From NCBI GenBank assembly GCA_027448945.1, contig DAIDMQ010000018.1:1-64000 (forward strand): DNA of 64,000 nucleotides. The letters are read 5' to 3'. Positions 1 to 9,353 of this stretch are shown in pieces. Origin of the DNA: Gallionellaceae bacterium. GTDB taxonomy: Bacteria > Pseudomonadota > Gammaproteobacteria > Burkholderiales > Gallionellaceae. A program made the translations under genes and the position numbers. The notes beneath the pieces are model-generated. The model worked only from the letters and a program-made list of their open reading frames with translations, did no database searches and was not told the origin of the DNA. Position 1 is the stretch's first letter, and each line of letters begins with the position of its first letter.

Positions 1-75
1 CTGTCCAGACTGAACTCGCTTGACTGACAATTCTCTGAATTCGGGGGTATATGCCTGCTTCGGTATCTTCTTCAT
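1..75 (-). CDS. IS3-type transposase OrfA, N-terminal fragment
   Basis: Only the first 25 codons are in the window. The frame opens MKKIPKQAYTPEFRELSVKR, which resembles the start of IS3/IS911-type OrfA proteins, where a helix-turn-helix DNA-binding domain follows (the TPEFRELSVKRV stretch). The ATG at 75 has GGAG six bases upstream. An in-frame ATG at 81 lies directly against that GGAG and is a poorer start. The rest, including the expected programmed frameshift into OrfB with the DDE domain, lies left of the window. Confidence 0.65.
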   Translation of the reverse strand, partial: MKKIPKQAYTPEFRELSVKRVQSGQ

Positions 76-140
76 CTTCATCTCCAATATGTGCGTAATT
101 TTACGTCACCATTGGAAGACGATTTTTCGGGGGAAGGTCA
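1..140 (-). mobile_element. End of an IS3-type insertion sequence (continues off the window)
   Basis: Read on the minus strand, the element starts at 140 with TGACCTTCCCCCGAAAAATC, a TG-initiated, C-rich terminus of the kind found in IS3-family elements. About 65 bp further in, a transposase OrfA-like reading frame begins. The preceding gene, a GGDEF protein, runs into exactly this point, and its stop codon TGA is the first three bases of the element. The other end and any target duplication lie outside the window, so subgroup and full length cannot be given. Seen: terminus, OrfA start, interrupted gene. Inferred: IS3 family. Confidence 0.75.
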
Positions 141-1859
141 GTACATGGCTTCATCGGCATAACTCATCAATTTGTCGGCCTTGGAAGCGTCACTAGGATA
201 GCGACTGATACCAATACTGGCTGTGACACGCGCAGTGTGTTTGTCCAACTCATAAAGTGCACCCACCCTAGCGATGATTTTGCCAGCGATCTGCACCAAG
301 CTTTGCTCTGAAGCGGTATCGCGTAATAGCACGATGAATTCATCGCCCCCCAAGCGCGCAACCGTGTCGCCTTCGCGCACGCAGGTTCGCAATCTTTCTG
401 CTACAACTTTCAGCAGCATGTCTCCCACGACATGGCCATAGCTGTCATTAACATCCTTGAATCCATCCAGATCTACAAACAGTAAGGAAAATTTCGATTT
501 ATCACGCTTGGACTGCGTGATGGCCTGCTGCATACGTTCATTGAATAAACTGCGGTTAGGCAAGCCAGTCAACATGTCATGATAGGCCAGATAAGCAATC
601 TTCTGCTCCATCTCCTTCTTCTCGGAAACATCTTGCTGAACTGATAAGAAATGCGTGAGCTGACCCTGGTTGTCATACAGCGGCGTGATACTTTGCAACA
701 CGCTATATAGCTTCCCGTCTTTGCGACGATTGACAATGTCACCGGTCCAAACTTTGCCCTGTTGGATGTCTAGCCACATCGTATCCCAAGTATGCTGAGT
801 ATGATCACCAGAACTGAATATATGTGGCGTATTGCCCATGATCTCTTCGGCGCCATAGCCACTGATCACACTTAAAGCCTGATTGAACCAAACGATCTTG
901 GCTCTATGGTCGGTAATAAAGATCGCCTGGGTTGCATTGTTGATCGCCGCATTTAGCAATCGGAACTGCTGATCTTCTTGTGCTGTGAATAGAATCACTG
1001 CCACGCGATTGATGAAGGCTTGATAACGCTTGAGACTTGCGGCATCGAATGCATCTCTCTTGGCCGAATACATCACCAGCGTGCCTATAACTTCATCGTG
1101 TACCACCATGGGTAGTGCGGCGATACTCTTGATGCCATAATGTTTTTCACGCGTTTTACACGATGCGTAACTTGGGGCATCAACCGATACCGCTCTTGCT
1201 TGCTTGGCAGCAATGGCTGCACTCACTGGGCACTGAGCGTAACGCTCATCGTCCCAATGCATATCTTGATCGCGCAGATACTCCACCTCGCCAACAGCCG
1301 CAACCACGTTAACTGTGCCATCAGCCTGCTTACCGCCTACCCACACCAGTTGCAGATCGAACACAAACAAAGCGTGTTCACAGATGCGCAGTGTCAGCGC
1401 CTCCACATCCAACCCTTGCAACATCCAACTATCAATTTTTTGCAGGAGAGCATCTACATCACCCTGCTTGCGCTGCACTGCTCTTTGTTGAGCATATACA
1501 AGCTCGCGTTTGACTGCCGGCAACAGGCGCTTGGGATTGGTATTCGAGATAAAATCTTTCGCGCCTGCTTTCAATGCGGCAACGATGGCTTCTTCATCTC
1601 CCGCGCTCGAATATACCAAGATGGGTATATCTAAATCTCGCTTCTGCATCAAATCTTGGATTTGTTTGACCAACTTGGGATGTTTGAGTAGCGAATCGAC
1701 TAACACTAAGTTATAAGCATCGGTCAACTCATCCTCCAACTGCTTGGGATCATCAATAGCACCAGCACCTATCAACCATCCATCCTCTCGCAAAATATTG
1801 CTCAGGATATCTTTGGCACTTGCATCCATGCATACAAAAAATATGTGGAGTCGACGCAT
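138..1859 (-). pseudogene. REC-GAF-PAS-GGDEF protein truncated by an IS
   Basis: Probable diguanylate cyclase, 573 residues as read. In order: a receiver domain (about 2-120, likely phospho-acceptor Asp55), a GAF domain (about 145-295), a PAS domain (about 300-415) and a GGDEF domain (about 425-573). The GGDEF signature at 504-508 and the RxxD inhibitory site at 495-498 are intact, so the active site is complete. The protein stops at YADEAMY, where the family normally continues for about 15-20 residues, and the stop codon belongs to the inserted IS. The last helix is therefore lost, and activity is uncertain. The start at 1859 was chosen over 1898 because a GGAGGG lies upstream of it and the receiver fold begins there. 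No partner gene adjoins it. Confidence 0.8.
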
Positions 1860-1992
1860 CACCTCAGTGATCCCTCCAACCGCATACCGCAAATACATGG
1901 GTATGGAAGTGAAAATATTCCAATTGGTTGGGAGATAATTTTGAGCGCGAACTGAATACCTGACTGCATGAGCAACATCGTCATCTTACCCG

Positions 1993-2013
1993 CGACCGAA
2001 AAAAATTCGGTCG
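1993..2013. repeat. Perfect 8-bp hairpin without T-tract
   Basis: CGACCGAA and TTCGGTCG face each other across a five-base A-rich loop between the GGDEF gene and alaS. Neither strand has a run of T after the stem, so it is not a classical terminator. It resembles the two short hairpins at 24484-24519 in size and base composition. Confidence 0.4.
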
Positions 2014-2108
2014 GAAAAATTTAACCCGATGTGTTTGATTCGATATCACCGTAATTCTCCGCTTGGATAAACGCACCCAAGGTGCATACGAACTCATTTA
2101 CTAAGAAT

Positions 2109-2129
2109 ATGCGGAGCCTTACTCCGCAT
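2109..2129 (-). terminator. Possible weak terminator after alaS
   Basis: ATGCGGAG and CTCCGCAT form an 8-bp stem with a 5-base loop, about 40 bases past the alaS stop codon. On the minus strand the stem is followed by ATTCTTAGT, only a partial T-tract, so termination would be weak. The placement is right for alaS; the strength is doubtful. Confidence 0.4.
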
Positions 2130-2169
2130 TGGGTTTGAAACATACCCTTAGCCTCCAGGCTTGTCTAGC

Positions 2170-4797
2170 TTAGTGCGCTATGACTTGCTGCACCCAAACC
2201 ACGACAGATGCCAGCGCCGTGGCAAGATGCTCGGGTTGAGTCCCGCCCGCCATCGCCATATCTGGTTTGCCGCCACCCTTACCACCGACTTGTTGCGCCA
2301 CCATATTAACCAGATCACCTGCCTTGATTTTGGCAGTAAGGCTGGCGCTTACACCTGCGATCAGACTGACTTTACCCTCCTGCACAGACGCCAATACAAT
2401 GGCTGCATTCGCCAACTTATCCTTCATATTATTCAACGTCTCACGCAGCGCCAAGGCGTCCGCACCTTGCATCTGTGCGGCGAGCACCTTCACACCGTTG
2501 ATGTCCACAGCCTGCTTGAGCAGATCATCACCCTGTGATGCAGCCAATTTCGACTTCAGTGTCGCCATCTCTTTTTCCAGCGCTTTAACACTGTCTAGCA
2601 CCTGCATCACACGTGCAGCGACATTCTGCGGCTGTGCCTTTATGGCTGTCGCGATAGCTTGCAGTTGCTCTTGCTGTTGTTGGATCAGTGCCAATGCGCC
2701 CACACCGGTGACGGCTTCCACACGACGCACACCTGCCGCCACACCACCTTCGGACACAATCTTGAACAAGCCGATATCGCCTGTGCGTTTGACATGCGTA
2801 CCACCGCACAATTCTTTTGAGCTACCGATGCTCAACACACGCACTTCGTCGCCGTATTTCTCACCGAACAACATCATTGCGCCGCTCTTTTGCGCATCGG
2901 CAATCGCCATTACGGCGGCATCCGTCGCCACGTTCGCCAGAATCTCCGCGTTCACTATCGCTTCAACTTGGGCGATGTCCGCATCGGAAATCGCGGCGTT
3001 ATGCACGAAGTCGAAACGTGTCTTATCCGCATCGACTTGCGAACCTTTTTGTTGCACATGATCGCCCAGCACCTCACGCAGCGCCTTGTGCATCAAGTGC
3101 GTCACCGAGTGGTTACGTTCGGTCGCCGCACGCGCTTGCGCATTCACGCGCGCACTCACGTTGTCACCCAAGCTGATTTGGCCTGTCTTCACCACACCGT
3201 GATGACCGAACACCGTGGCCTGTATCTTTTGTGTGTCTTCGACCGCAAAGATGGCTTGCGCGCTGCGTAACTCACCGCTATCGCCGACCTGACCGCCAGA
3301 CTCCGCGTAAAAAGGGGTGTCATCCAACACCACTACACCCATCTCCCCCTCGGACAACGTCTGCACGGGTACACCGTCTTTGTAGAGTGCCAGCACAGCG
3401 GCCTTGTGCTCGAGTGCTGTGTAACCATGGAAGGTCGTCGCTTGTCCTTCGTATTCCAGATTGGTCGCCATCTTGAACTTGCCGGCTGCGCGTGCCATCT
3501 GCTTCTGATTAGCCATCGCCGCATCGAACCCCGCTATATCCACGGACACATCATGTTCGCGGCATACGTCCTGAGTCAGATCCAGCGGAAAGCCGAAAGT
3601 GTCGTGTAACTTGAATGCGGTATCGCCGTTGAATATTTTGCTGCCCGATTTTTTCATCTCGGCCAGTTCGGATTCCAAAATCGACATGCCGTGTTCTATG
3701 GTAGCGAAGAAACGTTCCTCTTCTTGTTTCAATACATCCATCACACGCGTCTGTGATTTCGCCAGATCGGAATAAGCAATACCCATCTCACCGACCAGAT
3801 CGGGCACCAATTTGTAGAAGAACGCTGCACGTGCTCCCAGCTTATAACCGTGGCGAATAGCGCGACGGATGATGCGACGCAACACATAACCACGACCTTC
3901 GTTACCGGGTATTACGCCATCAGAGATCAGGAAGGAGCAAGCACGGATATGGTCGGCCAAGACTTTGAGCGACGGAGAGTCCATATTGCTGCAATGCGTT
4001 TCGCGTGCAGCCGCTTTAATGAGCGTTTGGAATAGATCAATTTCATAGTTGGCATGCACATGTTGCAACACTGCCGAGATGCGCTCCAAGCCCATGCCGG
4101 TATCGACCGACGGCTTGGGCAGCGGATGCATCACACCCGCTTCGTCGCGGTTAAACTGCATGAACACGTTGTTCCAAATCTCGATGAAACGGTCGCCGTC
4201 TTCTTCGGGTGTTCCGGGCAATCCGCCGGGGATGTGTGCGCCGTGGTCGTAGAAAATTTCAGTGCACGGGCCGCAGGGGCCGGTGTCGCCCATCATCCAA
4301 AAATTATCCGATGCGTAACGCGCGCCCTTGTTGTCGCCGATGCGAATCACGCGTTCAGGCGCCAGCCCCATTTCTTTCGTCCAGATGTCATAGGCCTCGT
4401 CGTCCTCGGCGTACACGGTGACATAGAGTCTGTCCTTGGGCAGCTTGAACACATCGGTCAGCAGCTCCCATGCGTACTTGATCGCGTCTTGCTTGAAGTA
4501 ATCGCCGAAGCTGAAGTTGCCCAACATCTCGAAGAAAGTATGGTGGCGCGCGGTGTAACCGACGTTCTCTAAATCGTTGTGCTTACCACCTGCGCGTACG
4601 CATTTTTGCGAGGAAGCTGCCCGGGTATAAGGACGCTTATCAAAACCGAGGAACACATCCTTGAATTGGTTCATACCCGCATTGGTGAACAACAGGGTCG
4701 GGTCTTCGTGGGGAACCAGTGAGCTGGACGCTACAACGGTATGCCCTTTGGAGGCAAAATAATCTAGGAATTTTTGACGAATCTCACTGCTTTTCAT
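2170..4797 (-). CDS. alaS: Alanine--tRNA ligase
   Basis: Charges tRNA-Ala with alanine in the cytoplasm and hydrolyses mischarged Ser- and Gly-tRNA-Ala. The protein is 875 residues, normal for bacterial AlaRS. The N-terminal class II catalytic core opens with [17 protein letters not shown] and carries the [15 protein letters not shown] stretch. The editing domain has the zinc-binding HxxxH (in [10 protein letters not shown], around residue 560) and the CGGTH motif (around 665). The C-terminal C-Ala domain ends with the Gly-rich [15 protein letters not shown] segment. The gene stands between a possible weak terminator and the glycerate kinase, all on the minus strand. Confidence 0.98.
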   Translation of the reverse strand: MKSSEIRQKFLDYFASKGHTVVASSSLVPHEDPTLLFTNAGMNQFKDVFLGFDKRPYTRAASSQKCVRAGGKHNDLENVGYTARHHTFFEMLGNFSFGDYFKQDAIKYAWELLTDVFKLPKDRLYVTVYAEDDEAYDIWTKEMGLAPERVIRIGDNKGARYASDNFWMMGDTGPCGPCTEIFYDHGAHIPGGLPGTPEEDGDRFIEIWNNVFMQFNRDEAGVMHPLPKPSVDTGMGLERISAVLQHVHANYEIDLFQTLIKAAARETHCSNMDSPSLKVLADHIRACSFLISDGVIPGNEGRGYVLRRIIRRAIRHGYKLGARAAFFYKLVPDLVGEMGIAYSDLAKSQTRVMDVLKQEEERFFATIEHGMSILESELAEMKKSGSKIFNGDTAFKLHDTFGFPLDLTQDVCREHDVSVDIAGFDAAMANQKQMARAAGKFKMATNLEYEGQATTFHGYTALEHKAAVLALYKDGVPVQTLSEGEMGVVVLDDTPFYAESGGQVGDSGELRSAQAIFAVEDTQKIQATVFGHHGVVKTGQISLGDNVSARVNAQARAATERNHSVTHLMHKALREVLGDHVQQKGSQVDADKTRFDFVHNAAISDADIAQVEAIVNAEILANVATDAAVMAIADAQKSGAMMLFGEKYGDEVRVLSIGSSKELCGGTHVKRTGDIGLFKIVSEGGVAAGVRRVEAVTGVGALALIQQQQEQLQAIATAIKAQPQNVAARVMQVLDSVKALEKEMATLKSKLAASQGDDLLKQAVDINGVKVLAAQMQGADALALRETLNNMKDKLANAAIVLASVQEGKVSLIAGVSASLTAKIKAGDLVNMVAQQVGGKGGGKPDMAMAGGTQPEHLATALASVVVWVQQVIAH

Positions 4798-4865
4798 GGT
4801 GCGCCTTAAGTATCAATTTTGTCGATAAAATCGGCGCGCATCATACCATGTACAGCATGCCCGCT

Positions 4866-6251
4866 CTATGTCCTCGGCGCCTTTGCTGCCTTATCAAGCA
4901 GCACAATCTGAATATCCATCACATTGGTTCCGGTCGGCCCAGTCTTGAGGTGGGTATGCGAGCCAGTCAGCTCATCTAGACGAGCGAAATAATGATAGGA
5001 ATCGTTGTCTGCCAAATAGCAGCTTGCATCCAAGCCCATGCTGAGTGCACGTGTAACGGTTTCGCCATCGACCACAGCCCCTGCGGCATCGTTTTCGCCA
5101 TCGCTGCCATCCGTGCCCGCCGAGAGTAATGTCACGCCCGGCATACCCGCGATGGCGATGGCGAAAACAAGCGCGAACTCTTGGTTGCGTCCGCCCTGAC
5201 CATGCCCCTGCACCGTGACTGTGGTCTCGCCACCGCTCAAGAGGCAGCGTCGCTCGCTTGGCTGCATAAGCTGCAACTCTCGGCGTATGCGACTTGCAAG
5301 CTCTCCTGCCGCATCCCCGGCCTCGCCTTTGACAGCAATGCTATGGATTACAGTTTTCCATCCTGCCGCTTGCGCATGCGATTGAGCCGCAGCCAGTGCC
5401 ATCATCGAGTTGGCTACGATGAAATTGCAAGTTTTCGTCAAACATACATCGCCCACTTTCACCGTCTCGGCAACTAAGCCAGCAACGCCTTGCGCCAAAT
5501 GATCTTTGACATGGGCGGGTACTGATAGCCCATAACGGAATATCACCGCCTGAGCATCGGCAAAACTGCTGCCATCAGCGGAAGTCGGCCCTGAAGCGAT
5601 GACATCCAAGGGGTCGCCGATAACGTCCGACAAGATCAGGGTCACTATCTGCGCCGGGTAGGCCGCCAACGCCAACTTGCCACCCTTCACAACGGACAAA
5701 TGCTTGCGCACCACATTCATCTCATTAATGTTCGCGCCCGCATTCAGCAGCAATTGTGTCGTTTGCTGCTTGTCCTGCAAGCTTAGTCCTGCGTCTGGTG
5801 CAACCAACAAAGCCGATGCTCCGCCGCTCAGCAAGCAGATGATGAGCGTATCGGCATCTGCTTGCTGAGCCATCGCCAGGATGCGTCCGGTTGCCGCGAC
5901 ACCTGCCTCATCGGGCACGGGATGAGATGCTTCTACTTGTTCTATTTGGCGCAAAGATTCAGTGTGCCCCGTTTTGACCACGACAAGTCCCGTCTTGATC
6001 CTATCCACCAGCAGCGACTCAACCGCCAATGCCATACGAGCCGTGGCCTTACCTGCGCCGACCACGGTAATGTTCCTGTATTTACCCAGATCAAAGACGC
6101 TTCCTGCGATATGTAACTCATCCCCGCTCAGCGTCATGGCATTGAGCACGGCCCGATATGGATCGACAGCCGATAGTGCGGTCTCAAACATCTCGACTAG
6201 CATCTGACGGGGAAATGCATCAGCGCCCCCTTTGCTCAGAGACTCATGCAT
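4866..6251 (-). CDS. Glycerate 2-kinase (GckA/TtuD, MOFRL family)
   Basis: Cytoplasmic kinase of the DUF4147/MOFRL family, expected to phosphorylate D-glycerate to 2-phosphoglycerate. Older annotations call such proteins hydroxypyruvate reductase. It has 461 residues, the usual size. The N-terminal domain shows the VVGAGKATARMA and LLSGGASALL glycine-rich motifs. The C-terminal MOFRL part has LSGGETTVTV and LLSAGTDGSDGENDAAGA, typical of the active-site cleft. Its start overlaps the recX stop codon by eight bases (ATGCATGA), so it is translationally coupled to recX and probably co-transcribed with recA-recX. The family assignment is firm; the exact substrate is inferred. Confidence 0.88.
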   Translation of the reverse strand: MHESLSKGGADAFPRQMLVEMFETALSAVDPYRAVLNAMTLSGDELHIAGSVFDLGKYRNITVVGAGKATARMALAVESLLVDRIKTGLVVVKTGHTESLRQIEQVEASHPVPDEAGVAATGRILAMAQQADADTLIICLLSGGASALLVAPDAGLSLQDKQQTTQLLLNAGANINEMNVVRKHLSVVKGGKLALAAYPAQIVTLILSDVIGDPLDVIASGPTSADGSSFADAQAVIFRYGLSVPAHVKDHLAQGVAGLVAETVKVGDVCLTKTCNFIVANSMMALAAAQSHAQAAGWKTVIHSIAVKGEAGDAAGELASRIRRELQLMQPSERRCLLSGGETTVTVQGHGQGGRNQEFALVFAIAIAGMPGVTLLSAGTDGSDGENDAAGAVVDGETVTRALSMGLDASCYLADNDSYHYFARLDELTGSHTHLKTGPTGTNVMDIQIVLLDKAAKAPRT

Positions 6252-6726
6252 CGTGATGGTCGCCGAGTCTTAGCACTGCGTATATCGTATCCATGGAATA
6301 GCCGCGCGACTGCAAGAAGCGCATTTGCTTAGCTTTTTCTCTCTGGTCTGATGGAGGATGAGCAAATTTTCTGCGCCATACTGCCAGCGCGCTTTCCAAT
6401 TCTGTCTCTTTCAATTCGGGAAGTTGCGCGTCTATCAATTCATCACTGATGCCGCGCTGGCGGAGTTCGTGGGTAATGCGTTGTGTACCGAAGCGACTGC
6501 GCTTGGCATGGACAAATTGCGCAGTTGCGCGCTCATCCGAGAGCCAACCGCGTGCGGTCAAATCGTCGAGTAACGCATCCAAATCAACCGGCTGTATCTG
6601 CTCGAAATTCTCTTCGACTTGCGCGTGTGGCAACAGCTTGGCGCGTAATTCTGCACGGCTGTACTCGCGCCTGGCCAAATACTGTAAGGCGCGCGCGCGT
6701 AGACTTAACTCAGGCTTTTTCCTCAT
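6244..6726 (-). CDS. recX: Regulatory protein RecX
   Basis: RecX binds RecA filaments and limits RecA recombinase and co-protease activity. The product of 160 residues has the three-helix repeats typical of the family, from [22 protein letters not shown] to [20 protein letters not shown]. The start at 6726 ([12 protein letters not shown]) was chosen because the RecX fold begins there. The open frame upstream lies inside recA and looks non-coding. The start overlaps the recA stop by 17 bases, so translation is probably coupled to recA. Through the upstream LexA site it is likely part of the SOS response. Confidence 0.93.
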   Translation of the reverse strand: MRKKPELSLRARALQYLARREYSRAELRAKLLPHAQVEENFEQIQPVDLDALLDDLTARGWLSDERATAQFVHAKRSRFGTQRITHELRQRGISDELIDAQLPELKETELESALAVWRRKFAHPPSDQREKAKQMRFLQSRGYSMDTIYAVLRLGDHHDA

Positions 6727-7804
6727 CCACTTTTGCCGCTTCGACTTTGGCGTCTGCCTTCGCGCCTTTAGCAGCCTTGGCATTAGCCGCTGGCTTCTGC
6801 CCGCCATCCAACAATGCCACACCCAACGCCGCACGAACTTTATTCTCAATCTCGAAGGCGACCTCAGGATGTTCACGCAGAAACTCGCGTGCATTGTCTT
6901 TGCCCTGCCCGATTTTCTCCCCTTTGTAGCTATACCAAGCACCGGATTTCTCAACCAACTTGTGCTGCACACCCAAATCTATGATTTCGCCTTCACGGGA
7001 GATTCCTTCACCGTACAGAATATCGAACAAGGCTTCGCGGAACGGCGGTGCGACCTTATTCTTGACAACTTTGACGCGCGTCTCGTTACCGATGACCTCG
7101 TCACCCTTCTTGATACTGCCGATACGACGAATATCCATTCGGACAGAAGCATAGAACTTGAGCGCGTTACCGCCGGTGGTGGTCTCAGGATTACCAAACA
7201 TCACGCCTATCTTCATGCGGATCTGGTTGATGAAAATGACCATGGTATTAGAGCGATTGATATTTGCAGTCAGTTTGCGCAATGCTTGTGACATCAAGCG
7301 TGCATGCAAACCCATTTGTGAATCACCCATCTCACCTTCAATCTCGGCCTTGGGAGTAAGTGCCGCAACTGAATCGATCACCACGATGTCAACCGAACCT
7401 GAACGCACCAACATGTCCACAATCTCCAACGCCTGCTCACCGTTATCCGGCTGAGAAATCAAAAGATCTGAAACTTTTACACCCAGCTTTTCGGCATAAA
7501 CAGGATCCAGCGCATGCTCTGCATCGATGAAGGCCGCTGTGCCGCCCAGTTTCTGCATCTCGGCGATAACTTGCAAAGTCAATGTGGTCTTACCAGAAGA
7601 CTCTGGACCGTAGATCTCGATCACGCGGCCACGCGGCAAACCACCCACGCCCAACGCGATATCCAAACCCAGAGAACCGGTAGATACGACCTGTATATCA
7701 CGCGCAGCATCGTTCTCGCCCAAACGCATGATGGAGCCTTTACCAAACTGCTTTTCAATCTGGGAAAGGGCTGCCGCCAGTGCCTTGCTTTTGTTGTCAT
7801 CCAT
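6710..7804 (-). CDS. recA: Recombinase RecA
   Basis: ATP-dependent strand-exchange protein and LexA co-protease. It has 364 residues. The Walker A motif is [10 protein letters not shown], Walker B lies in [21 protein letters not shown], and the DNA-binding loop region [28 protein letters not shown] is intact. The C-terminal tail is rich in Lys, Ala and acidic residues. The start at 7804 ([13 protein letters not shown]) has AGGAG eight bases upstream; the longer frame to 7852 has no such site. A perfect GAACGAACGTTC box lies 57 bases upstream of the start. recX and the glycerate kinase follow with overlapping ends. Confidence 0.98.
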   Translation of the reverse strand: MDDNKSKALAAALSQIEKQFGKGSIMRLGENDAARDIQVVSTGSLGLDIALGVGGLPRGRVIEIYGPESSGKTTLTLQVIAEMQKLGGTAAFIDAEHALDPVYAEKLGVKVSDLLISQPDNGEQALEIVDMLVRSGSVDIVVIDSVAALTPKAEIEGEMGDSQMGLHARLMSQALRKLTANINRSNTMVIFINQIRMKIGVMFGNPETTTGGNALKFYASVRMDIRRIGSIKKGDEVIGNETRVKVVKNKVAPPFREALFDILYGEGISREGEIIDLGVQHKLVEKSGAWYSYKGEKIGQGKDNAREFLREHPEVAFEIENKVRAALGVALLDGGQKPAANAKAAKGAKADAKVEAAKVDEEKA

Positions 7805-7860
7805 TTTTGTCGCTCCTGAAAAAGTGGGTGGATTGTTGCACAACATTTTCATCTTGTACA

Positions 7861-7872
7861 GAACGTTCGTTC
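7861..7872 (-). promoter_or_regulatory. Non-canonical LexA operator of recA
   Basis: On the minus strand the sequence is GAACGAACGTTC, 57 bases before the recA ATG. It is identical to the consensus reported for the divergent LexA of Sideroxydans lithotrophicus and Gallionella, which resembles the Bacillus LexA box. No CTGT-N8-ACAG box, the usual betaproteobacterial form, is seen in this intergenic region. The lexA gene itself is not in the window. Confidence 0.8.
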
Positions 7873-7983
7873 TTTATTTTATTTCTTTTTCACCAACGCC
7901 TCGTCTTGGTTCTCGCGATATGGCTTATCGACCACATGCTGTGGTATTTTGCCTAAGTGCCGTTTCACACTTAGGAGTTTTGG

Positions 7984-8865
7984 TTGAATATCTTGTTATG
8001 TGGTGCTACGGGTTTTGTAGGTCAGCATATTGAAGCTGCTTTGCTTCAAGCCGGACATAGCGTGATACGCGGCGTGCGCTATCCACGCGGTGTCCGTGAT
8101 ATTAGCGTCGATTATCGCAACGATATACACATCAGGACTTGGCTGCCCAGACTGGATGGCATAGATGCTGTAATCAATGCCGTCGGTGTATTGCGTGACA
8201 GCCCCTCACAACCCATGTCCGTTCTGCATGATGCTGCCCCGCGCGCCTTGTTCGCAGCATCAGCCCAGCTTGGTATTAAACGCATCGTTCAAATCTCCGC
8301 GCTAGGCGTAGGTACAGGCATCACAGTACCCTACATGATTAGCAAACAAGCTGCAGATGACTTCCTGCAAACATTGAATCTGGATTGGGCCATATTGCGC
8401 CCTTCGGTAATCTATGGCGCCGATGGCGCAAGCACCAAGATGTTCATGCGACTCGCCATGCTGCCCTTATTCATGTTACCCGGTGCCGGCAAACAAATGG
8501 TTCAGCCGGTGCACGTGGATGAGCTCGCGCTTGCCATCGTGCACCTGTTGGCACTGCCAGCCGGCACACAGCCGCTACGCAGCGTTATCGACTGTGTGGG
8601 GCCGGATCCCGTTAGCATGGCAACGCTTATCAGCAGCTATAGAACGCAATCAGGAAGACCCTCACCCACGATTTTGAACGTGCCTGCACCTCTGCTGTGG
8701 TTGATGGCAAAACTGGGTGACCGCATCCCCGCCATACCGCTAGGCTCGGATACGCTCACCATGTTAAATGCTGGTAGCACGGGAGATCCGCGACGCTACA
8801 GCACCCTGCTGGGACGCACACCAATGCGTTATCAGAATTTTTTGAATGGGGTTGCGACGGATTAA
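7984..8865 (+). CDS. NAD(P)-binding epimerase/NmrA-like protein
   Basis: Atypical short-chain dehydrogenase of the NAD-dependent epimerase/NmrA group, related to the NDUFA9-like proteins of bacteria. The 293-residue product starts with a Rossmann motif, GATGFVGQHIEAALLQAGH (glycines near residue 7), has ISALGVG in the mid-strand and SKQAADDFLQ where the YxxxK helix lies. The active-site Tyr appears as YMISK, so YxxxK is kept. The start is TTG at 7984, supported by TTAGGAG seven bases upstream; an ATG start is not available at the right place. It is transcribed divergently from recA and convergently with pncC, whose stop overlaps its end by a few bases. Substrate unknown. Confidence 0.8.
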   Translation: MNILLCGATGFVGQHIEAALLQAGHSVIRGVRYPRGVRDISVDYRNDIHIRTWLPRLDGIDAVINAVGVLRDSPSQPMSVLHDAAPRALFAASAQLGIKRIVQISALGVGTGITVPYMISKQAADDFLQTLNLDWAILRPSVIYGADGASTKMFMRLAMLPLFMLPGAGKQMVQPVHVDELALAIVHLLALPAGTQPLRSVIDCVGPDPVSMATLISSYRTQSGRPSPTILNVPAPLLWLMAKLGDRIPAIPLGSDTLTMLNAGSTGDPRRYSTLLGRTPMRYQNFLNGVATD

Positions 8866-9353
8866 GCGGACACACTGCGACTCGACAATAAGGCCAACAC
8901 ACCTTCCAATGCTATCTTTACAGCTTGTTCGCGTATCGAAGTACGATCACCATGCAGATGATAAACACGGGCTACACACTCACTTTGTGCGATGCACCAG
9001 GCGAACCACACCGTGCCCACCGGCTTCTCGGCGGAACCACCATCCGGCCCTGCGATACCGCTCACCGCTAATGCAATCTGCGCATCACTATGCGCCAATG
9101 CACCACTGACCATCTCGCGCACCGTAGCTTCACTCACCGCGCCGTATTGCAACAGCGTTGCGGCCGACACACCCAGCGATTGTTGCTTGGATAGATTGGA
9201 ATAAGTGACGTAGCCACGCTCGAACCAAGCCGAACTGCCAGCGATCTCTGTGATAGCCTGTGACACCCCCCCCCCCGTGCAAGACTCGGCAGTGCACAAC
9301 TTAAGTCCATGAGACTTGAGTGCCTGCCCTACTTGCGCAGACAGATTACGCAT
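8862..9353 (-). CDS. pncC: Nicotinamide-nucleotide amidase (CinA C-terminal domain)
   Basis: Stand-alone CinA C-terminal domain of 163 residues. It deamidates NMN to nicotinate mononucleotide in the pyridine nucleotide salvage cycle. The catalytic region reads LCTAESCTGG, followed by the family motifs ALAVSGIAGPDGG and KPVGTVWFA. The ATG at 9353 overlaps the metZ stop as TGATG, so it is translationally coupled to metZ and lies under the same riboswitch. Oddity: the codons for the Gly-Gly-Gly-Val stretch just after the catalytic Ser contain 11 consecutive G (9266-9276 on the plus strand as C), a tract prone to slippage that would abolish the protein. Confidence 0.9.
   Translation of the reverse strand: MRNLSAQVGQALKSHGLKLCTAESCTGGGVSQAITEIAGSSAWFERGYVTYSNLSKQQSLGVSAATLLQYGAVSEATVREMVSGALAHSDAQIALAVSGIAGPDGGSAEKPVGTVWFAWCIAQSECVARVYHLHGDRTSIREQAVKIALEGVLALLSSRSVSA

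Noticed and set aside
1993-2013. Hairpin as a transcription terminator
   Set aside because: No T-tract follows the stem on either strand.
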